Assembly (NCBI GenBank): GCA_028023455.1
Contig: JAQFVV010000013.1
Location: 14,768,258-14,832,257, forward strand
Direction: 5' to 3'
DNA from: Epiperipatus broadwayi
Lineage: Eukaryota; Onychophora; Udeonychophora; Euonychophora; Peripatidae
DNA: 64,000 nucleotides
Part shown: in pieces, positions 26,561 through 38,890 of the stretch
How positions within the stretch are numbered: position 1 is the first letter of the stretch
Layout: every line of letters starts with the position of its first letter
The notes under the pieces: model-generated
The model's database searches: none
The model's input: the letters and a program-made list of their open reading frames with translations, nothing else
Told to the model about the DNA's origin: nothing
Program-made: the position numbers and the translations under genes

Positions 26561-28530
26561 CTATTATCTAAAACTTTGGAAATGCAAGGACTCTAGAAAT
26601 TGTGATTGTGAGCAAGAAAAAATACATAAATATAAATTTAATCTATTCTAATACTACTTAACTTTACTGGAATAATTTAAAAATTCCTTAAATCAGTCAC
26701 TCATATGCTACTTCACAAAACAGCTAAAAAAAGATATAAAAAATAATTTGAGAAACTATTTTTTTAAAAAAACAATGATTTAATAAGGTTCACTAATAAA
26801 CAAAAAAATTGGAAATAATCTGACAAATCCAAATTTTACATTTTGCTCAAATTTATGTATAACTTCATGTAATACATATCACATATAATTATTATTCTCT
26901 TCTCATTCTTTTAAATAATAGCCATTCAATCTAAATGAGTTACTTCCCTATAGTAAAAATACCTACAAAACATTTTACAATAAGAAAAAAATTAACATTA
27001 ACGTACATATTTTTTCCTTGCTTTTTAAAAAAATGAAGATGTCCCCCTCACTTAATCTAATAAGAGGAAAAACATCTTTTCAATAAAATAACTAAAAAAA
27101 TTTACAATATCCCTAATTATTATTTTCTCTATAACATGATATTTAGGTGTTTACATAAACAATATCTTATTTGACTATGGATTTTCTTTAGTCCTTTTAT
27201 GTAGTTAACTAGTTACAATCATCAATTATTTTCATGTTAACACAGGTTTCCAGTCTATTAATTATCTTCATTAAAAGTTAACTGTTCCTCTTTTTGTAGC
27301 TCTATATTTTAGTTTAGCAATTACTTTCATTCCAAGTTAACACAAATTTCTAATTTAATACTTATTTTCATTAAAGGTTAACTTTTTCTACTACTTTTTG
27401 TACTTCCAGTGTTCATTTAACAATTATTTTTATTTCAGGTTGACATCATCTAAGATAGTTGTGATTTTTGGTGGCTCAATATATTACACTTATTGAAGAC
27501 TTTTTTCAGATGCATTTATTTTCTTCTACATTTCTTTGGTAAAATTGATTACATAGTTGGATTGTTGATGCTCAGCTTTTAGAAAAAACATAGCATATGG
27601 TTTTAATAAACTCTATTCTATTATATTGCTTTTCAAAAAAACATCATTTTATCTATTAGTGAGGTTAGTTTAATTTCAGGCTACCAGGTTTAGCTCCTCA
27701 ATGTTTATTTGTCATAGCTGAACTGGTACTGAAGTTTATGAATTCTCCTGCTCATACTATCTTAATTTTAAAAATCCAATTTTAATATGTCTTTAATACC
27801 ATCACATAACTATTTTGGAAATTTTTGCATTAAGACTTAATCCATTGAAATTTTACAAAAAAAGATTACCCTTTTCCCTTCCCAAAAATTATATTTGTAC
27901 TTCCATTATTTGGAAAACCTTTCTTTAGAGATAAATCCTTTGCTGTTATATATTTTGTTCATTACTTGAAAAGTGAAATATTCTATTTATACAGAAATTT
28001 GGAAAGCAAAGAACAAGATGCTAATTTCTTTTAATTAACTGAAAACATTTTTTAAAAAAACAAATCTTAATACCTTGCCTTTCTTTTTTTTAAAATTAAT
28101 TGATAAGCACTCTTTTAAAGATTTTAATCATCTTTTTTTTTTTAAAAAAAAAAAAAAGAAAGAAAAAAATAAATAAAACTACACAAGAGAAAAAATTATC
28201 CCTCCCCCTTTTTTTTTCTTGTTAAATATTATGTAGTCAATGCATGTTATGCATTTTCTTCTTGAAATTAGAGATTATTGTTTTTAATCTATGAATGACA
28301 GCATGTATACCATAAAGCATCACACATGTGAACCTTATGTCATTTTATTCATTTTCAATTGTTTTTTCAGAAAATGTAAATTTCATTTCTCTATGATAAA
28401 AATAATGATTTTATGATTATTTTCCAAGTAGCACATTTATTTATTTTGGCAATAGTATGAATACTGAACCCTACCATCTGATGGCGCTCTTTTTCACCCA
28501 ATTAACATCAATATACCAATTCACGGGCCA
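26558..28530. other. Intergenic with a 100-bp tandem repeat
   Basis: 27219-27442 contains about 2.3 copies of a unit near 100 bp. Landmarks are 'CAATTATTTTCATGTTAACA', 'CAATTACTTTCATTCCAAG' and 'CAATTATTTTTATTTCAGG', each followed by a second half with 'TTCATTAAA.GTTAACT'. A T-run facing an A-run lies at 28130-28165. No gene seen. Confidence 0.5.
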
Positions 28531-28533
28531 TCT

Positions 28534-29000
28534 GTTTGTTTACATAATATTACAGTAAAAGTTTTTTTTTCAACCGGTTTTTATTATTTTTTCATCAGCG
28601 ATGGTAAACCACCAAAGTTTTTTTTTTATTACATAATATTATAGTAAAAGATTTTTTTTTCAACCGTTTTTTTTTTTTCATCGGTGACAGTAAATTACCA
28701 AAGTTTTTTTTTTTTTATTCCACCTGGTTTTTTTTTTTTGTTTGTTTTTAGATGGTCTAGGGGTGTTGGTTTGTTTGTAAATTAATGACTAACTGTCCTT
28801 ATGTTTCTTTACATAATATTACTTATGGTAAACCAAAGTTTTTTTTTTCACCCGGGTTTTTTACTTTTTTTTTGGTTCATTTTTTTTAAAGAAACAAACA
28901 CTTTGTTTTTAGATGGTGTTAGGGGTATTGGTCTGCTTTAAAATTATTGATTAACACTCCATCAGTTTGTTTACACAAAAATACAGTAACAAAGACTTTG
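28534..29000 (+). repeat. T-rich tandem/higher-order repeat
   Basis: Units of about 90 bp share 'TTTACATAATATTA', 'AGTAAAAG', a T-run, 'CAACCG', a T-run, 'TCATC.G.GA..GTAAA' and 'ACCAAAGTTTTTT'. Copies start near 28534 and 28627, with partial copies near 28805 and 28970. A second motif, 'TTTTTAGATGGT.TAGGGGT.TTGGT', occurs at 28746 and 28912, so the array has a higher-order structure. Confidence 0.7.
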
Positions 29001-29624
29001 TTGTTTTTATATGAGGTTTGCTTTTAACTTATCTTCTTTTTTTTTGTTTGATGTTTTGATTTGCTGAAAGACTTCAACAATTCGGTACTTTTGAATAAAC
29101 CAACACGAGGAGAGGGGTTGTTTTGATTTCGAATTGTCATCTTTTATTTTTTTGGTTAATTTATTACGAGGCTTTTTTTTTGTTTCAAATCTTTATACTA
29201 TAGAAAGCTTTATATGATAGCGAAAAGTTCTTCCTTAATTTTTTGGGCCTTTAATTTTTTTTAAGTCGGGGGAGGTGGATGGTGGGAAAGGTTTGTTTTG
29301 ATTTTTAATTATCAACTTCTTTTTGGATTTTCTTTTTGAACATTTTATTATGTTACCACACAGTTCTTTTTTATTTTATTTTATGTTTTTTCATGAGGCC
29401 TATTGAATAAACTCTTAAACACTTCTCTTTTCTTTTTGTATAATAAAATATTACCTACTTTAACTGTTAATGAAACTTATCAAATATTACCTACCTATTT
29501 TATAATCATATGAACTACAAAAACAACAAGTTTTCCCATAAAATAATTTATTGAATCAAAAAGAAATGAAACTTTAGACAAATTGTGAAGCAAAACAAGT
29601 AAAAAAACAACAAAATACCACCAT

Positions 29625-30120
29625 TTACAGTTGCATAAAAACAGAAACCAAATGTAACATGCAAATAAAATAACAGGGAAGCCTCAAAGCTGTAAGTAAT
29701 GGGATTTTAAAGTCTTCAAACCAACAACTTCTCTTATGCAGACTTACATAGGTACACTTGCAGGAGTTTCTCTTTCTGGGAAAATACAATATTGTGCATC
29801 CACTTGTGTGGCCAGCCAGCAATTGACTCAGCTTCGACCAATTCGGATAACTTGCAGACGACATTTGACAGTTCTCACATGGATTCACACATAAATGGGC
29901 ATTTGCATGTGAAATCAGAAAAAAAACTCTGCTAAAAAGAACCTTTTCAAGTTGTGTGCAGTTGAAAAGCATAGGGAAGTGTGTCTGACAACATGACAAT
30001 TCTTAATATGGAATAGTAATTCCACTACACTTTTTAAAAAATTTCCAACAATGAATTTTTGCAGAGTTTCATCTCTTTCAAATATGGCCACCATCAAATC
30101 AGACCATAGTGAGAGTTTAA
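29625..30120 (-). pseudogene. Protein-like frames downstream of the 30131 exon, unresolved
   Basis: Two overlapping - strand frames cover this block. The upstream one contains 'LWSDLMVAIFERDETLQKF' and 'GNFLKSVVELLFHIKN' and ends in a phenylalanine-rich tail. The downstream one (29999-29625) is cysteine-rich ('CENCQMSSASYPNWSKL') with no matched zinc-finger spacing. Composition is less A/T-rich than the flanks. They could be decayed continuation of the gene carrying the 30131-30247 exon, intron sequence, or an old transposase. Confidence 0.3.
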
Positions 30121-30130
30121 AAGCACTTAC

Positions 30131-30247
30131 TTGATGAATACTGTCATGATGCAATGGGTGTAGTATTTTGTTATGTAATCGTAGAATACATCGCCCTCAG
30201 GCGGCTCAAAAGACACCTCTTGTTCTGTCAACCATAAGATAAAGCCA
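30131..30247 (-). CDS. Probable coding exon of an unidentified host gene
   Basis: On - the exon is bounded by an acceptor 'TTGTTTCAG' and a donor 'GTAAGT'. It is 117 bp, a multiple of three, beginning in phase 1 and ending with two bases of a codon. It encodes 38 complete residues, starting 'GFILWLTEQEVSFEPPEGDV' and continuing 'FYDYITKYYTHCIMTVFI', a composition unlike the surrounding chance frames. The protein family is not recognised. Directly 3' on the same strand another frame (about 30120-29960, with 'ERDETLQKFIVGNFLKSVVE') also looks protein-like. It is out of phase without splicing, so the locus may instead be a frameshifted pseudogene. No partner exon was found within the window. Confidence 0.5.
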
Positions 30248-30320
30248 CTGAAACAATATATTGATGTGTGTTTTGTGAAAAAGAGCATTATCAGATAGTA
30301 GGGTTCAGTTTTCATACTAT

Positions 30321-33300
30321 TACCAAATTTTTCTAACTTTTGTTATTTTTACAGTTTAATGTTTACTGAAAAATTTACAGTGGGGAATAAAGGTTTATTT
30401 AATTAATTCAAGCATTCATATCATGTAAAATTGAGAGATTATGTATGCTTCTTATAATTTTTTGCTAGTGATAATTTCCAAAAGGAGTAATGGTTATGGT
30501 TCCTAAAAAAAATTATGCCATATTTTTCCATAAGTGAAGCAATTATCTTTATCGCATGGTCTTTTTTCCTGATAAGATTACTGTAACTTAACTTTTTAAT
30601 TACTCATATTTATTTATTTATTTCAATTATTATTATATAGAAAAATATGTGGAAAAAATTATTTGTCATACTAACAAGTACAAGAAAAGTTCTGGACTGG
30701 GAAATTTATACTATAAATTAGCATGCATTTTTATTATTATAATAGGCACTTCTTGTAGATCACCTTTGTATATAGATTAGAGGATATCTGAAATTTTTAA
30801 AACAAAAAATTTTTATTTTTCAGAATTTATGATTTTTTGTATATATTTTTTTAATCTAAATTTTAATGATATTATTTGAAAAAATGGGAAATATTAACAG
30901 GAAAAATTGCATTAAAATTTGTCCAATTATATTTCTTGTAATGTATTATATATATCAAGTGTTGGTTATATCAATGCTCTGGCCTCTATTGCCAAATTAG
31001 TTTTTTAAGTACAAAATGACTCAATAAATATCCCCCCCCCCATTTTTTATAAGGATAGGAAATCTTACAAATGAAGGAGGATATGGAGGTGATACTTAAT
31101 GAAATTATTAAGAAATGTATTGATCAGAGTAACATGAAATAATATGATTACTCAAAACCATTTAAGTGAGATTTCAAATAATGGCTCTGTGCAAATGGCC
31201 TTAATAAACAAGGATTCACATTATGGATCTGTGTAGATAGTCATAATATACAATTTTGCTATGTGGAGTTGTTCATAGACAAAATTATATCTTCCGATAT
31301 TTAACTTGAGCTGTTCTCTTAATAGTTTTATAATAATCAAAAAGAAAGTGCTGTCTTATCTGCCTAAAAAAGACATGAGAGATTTTTGACTGTAAAATAG
31401 TGATTGGAAGTAATATAGTTGCTGGGAGAGACTGCTCTACTGCTTACAAACTGCAATTAAAATAGGCAATGCATTTCTTCAAGCCCCATCTCATTTAGTT
31501 ATATTTAGAATTGTTGATTGGTACGTCAGCTCCACCTACATCTAGTTGTGCTAATGCTTCAATTTTTTGTTCAAGTATGAGTCATGAATAGTTCTAATGG
31601 ATAAATAATATCTAGATTTTTTATATATTTTACTCTTTTACTGCATAAATACAATAACTTCTAATTATTTTTAAGCAATTATTTTGTAATAATAGCTTGG
31701 ATTTTATATTTTAGATGTATTCTACCTAACAATAAACTCTTTTTCATTAGATGAAAAGTAAGATAGACAATAAAAATAATGCTATTATTATTAATGCTAA
31801 ACTTTGTATTAAATCTAAATCTTTTTTGTTCTATTTAGCTACTCATGTATTATATCTAAACCATTTAAATCTAGAGATTATTTTAGACTTATTCTTCTCT
31901 ACTACTTTTTTCATTGAGTACACATAGACACAAGAAAGGAATAAATGTGAGGTTTTTAGGAAAAATGAAAGACATCAATGTTTCTATTTTTTGATGTTGT
32001 GGAAGAATCACTTGTATCAGATAAGTCATGTTATATATATTATGAAAACATTAAAATTAGTTTTATAATTTTTCTGTCCCTGTGGTGTTGCATTGCCAAC
32101 TTCTTATTGAAAAAGAGCCTGACAGGAAAGTAGTTTATTATATGCCAGTTAAGAGTTTTTTTTATTATATATATATTTTTTTGACCTTGTTAACATTCAT
32201 TGTGTGTGTGCATGTGTATATAACTATAACTTCTACTGGAAATTTTGTAAGAAATCTAAAGAACTTGTTAATTAAAATATAATTTTAAAATTCATCTGTT
32301 AAAATTATGAAGAAACATGAAAATAATTTTTAAAAATGTTAAAATCTTATTTTTTTTACTATTTTGAATATGTAATGACTATATTTTTTTCAGTTTTAGT
32401 ACATTCCTTGATTTATTCATTTTCTAATAAAATAAATCAATTGATTTTTGCATAATAGAAAGTGAAGTTATTAAAACAATTTTGTATTAAAGCTAAGTTT
32501 CCAAAAATCCAATGTGGCTACTGTGAATGGAAAGGTCAAAATCAAACCTAGCAAAAATTACATATTTATATTATCAAAATGTTTAAATTAGTTACATGAT
32601 TATTTTAGGATATAAATTCTTTAATAATTGTAACCTAAGAAGATATATATATATATATATATATATATTCATTGCACATCTCTTACATATAAATATTTTT
32701 AAATTGTTAAGCAATTGCTTTATATTTATTCTTGAAGATAACTTTATTAAGTTGCTTTATTTCCAATACTAACTTTAATATTAAACTCTCAACCTTTTTC
32801 TTAAGCATTAGTTGAATTACTAATGTTGTATTACTAATTTTATAGAATTACCAAAGTCATTCTCATCAAAACAATATAAATACTTTTCATTCGTCTGCTT
32901 TTATTCAACATTGAAGGAATAATATTTTCTATTTATTCAGAAATCTTTCTCTCAACTAAAAACATATACAGGTATTATTACTTTAATTAAATTGAAAATT
33001 AGGATGTTTTGCTTATATACATTAAAAAAGATTTTTTTTTTTTTGCGGTAACTTTTTATTATTTCAATAAGCGCATATCTCGATTTTTAGTTTATATTTA
33101 AATTTTGTTTCTTTCTTTGAAAAAACATTTACTTTCATACTTTTTCTTGTGTATACTCACTATTATTCATTCTTTTATTTGAATTATAGGATTTTCTGTT
33201 GCGAATTTTTTTTTTGTTTGTATTCTTTTTGTTGATATTGTGTTGTGTATATGTGTAATATCCATATGCCGCTTATTTTTCTGTAACAATAGCTTATTCT

Positions 33301-35469
33301 TAAAATACTATTTATTTTTATGACTTATTTGTCTGTAAAATTCACTAATTTTTTTATGTTTGTCAGATAATTTTTATTTAATCAATACCTATTTAAAAAT
33401 TGATTTGGTAATGTGATTTAGCTAAAATATGTGTAAAAACACACACTTAATTGTCTGTTAATATAAAATAGGTTGATTTTATTCATCAGTGAAAAAAAAA
33501 TTAAAATTAATCTAAATACTCAAGAAATATATATTATAAATTATAAATAACATATCACAAACTTGATCCCATAAAGCTAATTACTATAAATATGATTACT
33601 TTATATAAATTATGAAACCGTTAGATATAAATAATGTTTCACTCTTAAATAAAATGTCCTGTTTCTATTATAAATATTATATGTCATCATATCTATGTAT
33701 TAAACAGTGCTGTTGTTACATCACCAGAGATACCCGAATGAAGATTCCAGTTGAATTCATAACAATTATTAGAATTTTCTTTGCATTAATATGAATGATT
33801 ATCTATTTATACACTAATAAATGATTTGATTATCAATTTTACTACATACATGTACACATATATAAGTTGTGGCACTCTATATTAAATACTAATATTAATA
33901 AATTACAAATTTTGGTAATATATATATAAGGGCACAGAATAAATTAAACGATGTAAATTCTTTTAAAATATTAATTTGAGTAAAATGAAAATTTTTATTT
34001 TTTGTTTCTCTTAAATATAAACAAAAAAGGAAGGTATTTTTTTTATAAAAAAAAAAAAAAAAGTGGAATTAGTTTGTTTTTAATGTTGAGTTCTGATTTT
34101 AAAATTTATTAATAGATTTTATATTTGAAAAGGTTAATTATTCAAAAACATTTACTTTTAATATAATTTAATTTTGCACTATGTTTCTGGCAAGAATTCA
34201 CTGAAAGTTAACTCAGAGCTATTATAAGTTAGAATGTATTTATATGATTATATTTTTTCATAGTGGCTTGACTCAGCTCAAGTTTTTTCGAAATATATAA
34301 TTTAAATAGTTGCAGATTTCTTTTAGCTGTAATTTTTTCAGTTATTAAAAAAGTCTTTTTCTGATAAAAATTAATTAATTGTTTTCATCACATTTCTACT
34401 GCATATAAAAAAAGAATGATGTCAGCTTGTTATTTAATTAAAATCTTGAATTTTCGGATATATAAAATACCTACAGCTTTAAAAGTTTAATTTTTTAATA
34501 GTTTTTAATCAGAGTTTATTAAAAGTTAGTTATTGCATCATCATATTTCAAAATAGTAGTAGCAGTTGTTAAGGTCAAAAAATCAGCTAGGTCATTAGAG
34601 CCGGTGCTCTTACTTTTATAATGATTGGCTAGATACTTTTAAATCATCCAATGACCTGTCCTTGTAACTGTTCTAAAGAATGGTATCAAAAGAAACATCT
34701 TAATTTAAACTACTATCCAAAGATAAGTTAAATATTTCTATTTATTCAAGCATGAAAAAAAGAATTATTTATAAGTAATAATTTCAAAGTTCAGAAAATT
34801 CATATATCCTGAATTGCTTACAGAGAATTGGATTCAATTTACAAAATTTCTAAAAAATTTCCATGAAAGATAATTTCTTTAATCTATACTGAATAACTGA
34901 TTTATTTTATAAAATGTCCAGAATAATATTTTATATTTTACTTAATCAAATGTGTTTAATACTCAAAACATATTCAGATATATGTTTAATAAAACATGTT
35001 TAATTCTTCCAATATAAAAATAATCAAATGGCTTTATTGCTTGGAAGTTCATAAGAAGTTCAAGTGCTGGAAATAACAAATCTGGTACAATCCATAAACC
35101 TTAAGTTCGAGAATCTGCCATTCCATTATTACATCTTACCATGCAGAGCAATTTCTCAATTATATAGTGTTTAATTCCAATCAAATATGCATGCTAACCA
35201 GTGTGTATTGTCATGCATGGTCAAACTGGTTTTACTTTAAATATTGCCATTCTCGATTTACTATACTTTCTCTATATGTGCGATGTAATTGATTAACATA
35301 TTGTTTTGCATTTTCATAAGCTTAAACAATTAATTGTTTACACTGAATTCTGAAGCCTGTTTGTAATAAATAGTAAAATATATGTGAGACATATGGTATG
35401 TTTAAATGGCACCTCAATTATAAATGTTTCTTCTCTCTAGGTATGTATATATAGTTGTTTTTTTTAAAG
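30321..35469. other. AT-rich intergenic or intronic DNA
   Basis: Nothing recognisable was seen in about 5 kb. It holds a (TA)n run at 32642-32668, a C9-10 run near 31031 and short T-rich frames. If the exon at 30131-30247 is real, this region would be its upstream intron or promoter side. Confidence 0.4.
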
Positions 35470-36045
35470 AAATTATATTCTATTGCTATATTTATTGCTA
35501 CAAATACAAAAATGACATCAATTACATATCTATTTGAAAAAAAGTAAATCCAACTTTCTTCTATGTTGCTCTTGTGATATAGCTTGGAGCAATTAGTCCC
35601 TTTTCATGATTTTCTCCATGATGTTCTTGAATTTAGTTCCGTGCAGGTCTCTCATCCCTTCAATCATTACTTTACATCTGACATACCACAGGGCATAATT
35701 TACACAAATTTCCAGTCTTATGTTCATAAATAGACCCTGACATACATAGTCTTTAATTGATTTATAGTTTACATTCGTATTGCTGAACCATTCATGAGTT
35801 ATCGATTTGTAATTGGACATACTGGGACATTTAAGAAAAATGTGGTCAATTGATTCCTCCTCTCTCTCACACATCCAGCACACAGAATTGATCTTCTTGA
35901 AATTTCTCCTGTATGCCAAAAATGAGTTCATAGGGAGGGAGTCCAGGTTGATTTTTTATTAAGAAATCTTGAAATTTTGCTTCAATGAATCAGAATTTTG
36001 ATCTGGAAATCAGTTGCTGATTGATAATCCTGAGAGATCCTTTGT
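35470..36045 (-). mobile_element. LINE 3' end with terminal zinc-knuckle
   Basis: The - strand frame 35931-35593 contains 'CWMCEREEESIDHIFLKCP', a zf-RVT-type C-x2-C-x8-H-x4-C knuckle found at the C-terminus of L1/Tx1-group and related LINE reverse transcriptases. Upstream, another frame (about 36045-35930) reads 'INQQLISRSKF', 'FIEAKFQDFL' and 'NQPGLPPYEL', joined by a frameshift. Downstream a short 3' UTR holds 'AATAAA' and ends in an A-run near 35465-35460. Only the distal end survives; the RT palm is absent. Confidence 0.7.
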
Positions 36046-36244
36046 TTATATTATTTTCCTCTTGTATTATTTTATGTATTTATAGTTAAAATTATATTTT
36101 AACTTTTTATACATATATACATGCATATATTTAATTTCATTTTGACATTATTGTAATAGAAGTGATTTACATATTTGATTGCTTAATGTGAGTCAACACA
36201 TTATCAATAATCAATTCTTTTTTATTCAGCAAGATATTGAAGGC

Positions 36245-36281
<37 letters not shown>

Positions 36282-38582
36282 CGTGTATGTGCGCGTGTTA
36301 AAATGGAATTAAGATACAAATTCAATAATAAATAATTGTCAAATCTAACAATGGTGTATCAAAATTTATCAATCCACGAGGTACTAGTTTATTTATTTTT
36401 TATAGATTTACTTATAGCACTGCCACAAAGTAGCTATCTTCTGGATTCTATATAGCCTAGAATCTCATTTGAGTTTACTCATGTAGTATTTAATCAATTT
36501 TTTCTTTACCTATCAAAATAAAGTTTCATCTTATAAAACATGATTTGTAAGTTACTTAAATGTACAGAAGATCAAAGGTTATACTAGCATCACAATTAAT
36601 TTTATTTACTGATTTACTAAGACAAAAGGTAAATTAACCATATAATAATATAAATAAAAATATACAAGCAAATTTCTTTTCAAATAATAAATTCTATAAA
36701 TTAATTTTGGTAATATTTCATCAAATAGAAAACTAATGATTGCAACGTACTAGTTTGATGTACTTCACCTTTATACCTAATAATCATTGTTTTATGTCCA
36801 AAATAGTGATTTCGAATTTAGAAAACTGATTAGGAAGAAATGATTTTTCCTCTTTTTGCTTAAAAAATAAAATAAGTAAACTTTTATGGACTTAAACTTT
36901 TTTTCCCAAACAAAAAGAACACATTCTAAAGAGATCAAACTTTTCATTCAGAAAAGAAAACACACTCACCCATATACACATACATACAAGTATACACAAA
37001 CATTCATATTATATTCTTATCTCAGTGTATCTTTTATCTTAGCTCAATCCTATCATATATATATAATGTTTTTTTACAAGAAAAACATTGTTAAAAGGTT
37101 AAATAGTTTTAAATTTTGCAACAAAAATTAATAAACAGATTTATTAGACATTTAATTTTAAAAATAAAACAATTACTCTGATGCAGGTTTTTCTCAACAT
37201 ATATGTATTCACATCAATATTTATAACTTGAAGAGTGATTTTATGCTTTTAATTACATATACATTAGGCTTTGCTAATTTCATGCTTACATAGATTAACT
37301 TTTTTTAATTATTAAAACAAGATAACTAAAAAAAAATTATTGAGTTTTACTTTAATAATTATTACTGCTACATTTTATCTGACTTATATATTAATTTCAC
37401 CCTGAATTTTCATCAGTGTTGGCAAAAATAAATTTATAAACATCAAAAACTCCAAAAAAGATGGATTCATTTTATTTTTCACTCTCTGTTAATATACTGA
37501 GTGCTATTTATCCATAGCTTGGGGTCGGTGATTTTTTCGATTAAATTGCATATATATAATGTTCTTATAACAATTAGTTCTGATGAAGTACTGTGGATTG
37601 CTTGATGGGCCATGTTTTTTTTTCACTGTTGAAGGGAGTGTAATTTACATTTGCAGTAGGTTTGAGGTTTTTCAAGTATACTCTCCTTTATTTCATATAT
37701 CACTTAATGGTAAGGGATAGTTCAATTTGTTGTATTTTTCCAAATAAAAAGTTTAGTATTGTATATCAAGGAAATTTTCTAATTTCAAAGTTAAAAATCA
37801 TTTTATGCATAATAAATGATATAACTTTATCTGTGCCAATTTCTAACTATTCTTGTAGATATTTCATAATTTTACTGAGTATTAGTATTATGCCAACTGC
37901 TCTCTTTGGTGTGTCTGTAATAAGTTCTATTTTATCTGCTGTTAAACTCTTGTAGCTCAACAATACATAAAGAACAAATATAGAATAAATATAAATACAG
38001 CAATTCTAATTTTAAAAAAGCCTATCCATCCAACATTACTATAGCAAGTTATTAACAAGTCGTTTCATAACTTCTTTATTTCTAAAAAAAACATATTTGT
38101 CCTTTATCTGTTTATTTATATAGATTTTCCTATATTTTTATTAAAATTAACTAAATGAATTATTTAGTAATGTAGTCTTATATTTTCATATTATAAATAG
38201 CTAAATTAATCAATTTTAATTAACAAGTTTTTTATTTCACATTTGAAATAAAAGATGTACTTATTGTTTATTGATTTATTAAATTATTTTTCATATTTAA
38301 TAAATACAAATAGTATTAAATCATTAACTTTCAAGTAAAGACAATTATTTCAGAATTTATAACATGATTTTAATATTAAAATTTAAATAATTGACAATTT
38401 ATTTAATATTTTATTGCAGTTATAATATATAATGCAAGACTATCATTTTGGTGTAGAATTTAAATATTCCAAATCTCCAATTCATCTAATGTGCATGTAT
38501 AAATAAGAGAGGGTGATTTAAATTTTTTACAGTGGAAGATAGATAGTTATCTTCTTCCTTTTCCTATGTATTGATTTCTACT
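36046..38582. other. AT-rich intergenic DNA with (TA)n(TG)n
   Basis: A (TA)n(TG)n(CG) compound microsatellite lies at 36247-36298. Short frames (36886-37131, 37662-37955) have no domain features. Nothing else recognised. Confidence 0.45.
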
Positions 38583-38890
38583 TTAATATATCATACCATT
38601 TACAACTTTCTTAAACACTTTATCAATACTCTTTATTTATATCAAAACTAATAGTTTTGACTGTCCTGCAGACATCATCAGAGCTACAATATTCAAGTAT
38701 ATAATTAATACACTTATATTCATATTTATATTTTGTGTATTTAATTATGTATATGAATATGTGAATAAGTATATTAATTATATAATTATATACTTAAATA
38801 TTGTAGCTCTGATGATGACTGCAGGATAGTCAAAACTGTTAGTTTTGATATAAATAAATTGATAAAGTGTTTCTGGTATGATATATTAAA
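38583..38890. repeat. Near-perfect palindrome with two hammerhead-like motifs
   Basis: The left arm (38583-about 38735) and the right arm (about 38740-38890) are reverse complements, from 'TTAATATATCATACCA' at the left edge to 'TGGTATGATATATTAA' at the right edge. Each arm carries 'GCTCTGATGATG' followed by a hairpin and 'GTCAAAACT'. In the right arm CTGATGA is 38809-38815, and stem II pairs GACT (38817-38820) with AGTC (38828-38831), followed by AAAAC where GAAAC is expected. This resembles two head-to-head PLE-type terminal repeats without a protein-coding body. Confidence 0.75.

Noticed and set aside
37575-37620. Additional hammerhead at 'CTGATGAAGTACTG'
   Set aside because: No stem II followed by GAA within range and no stem I complement.
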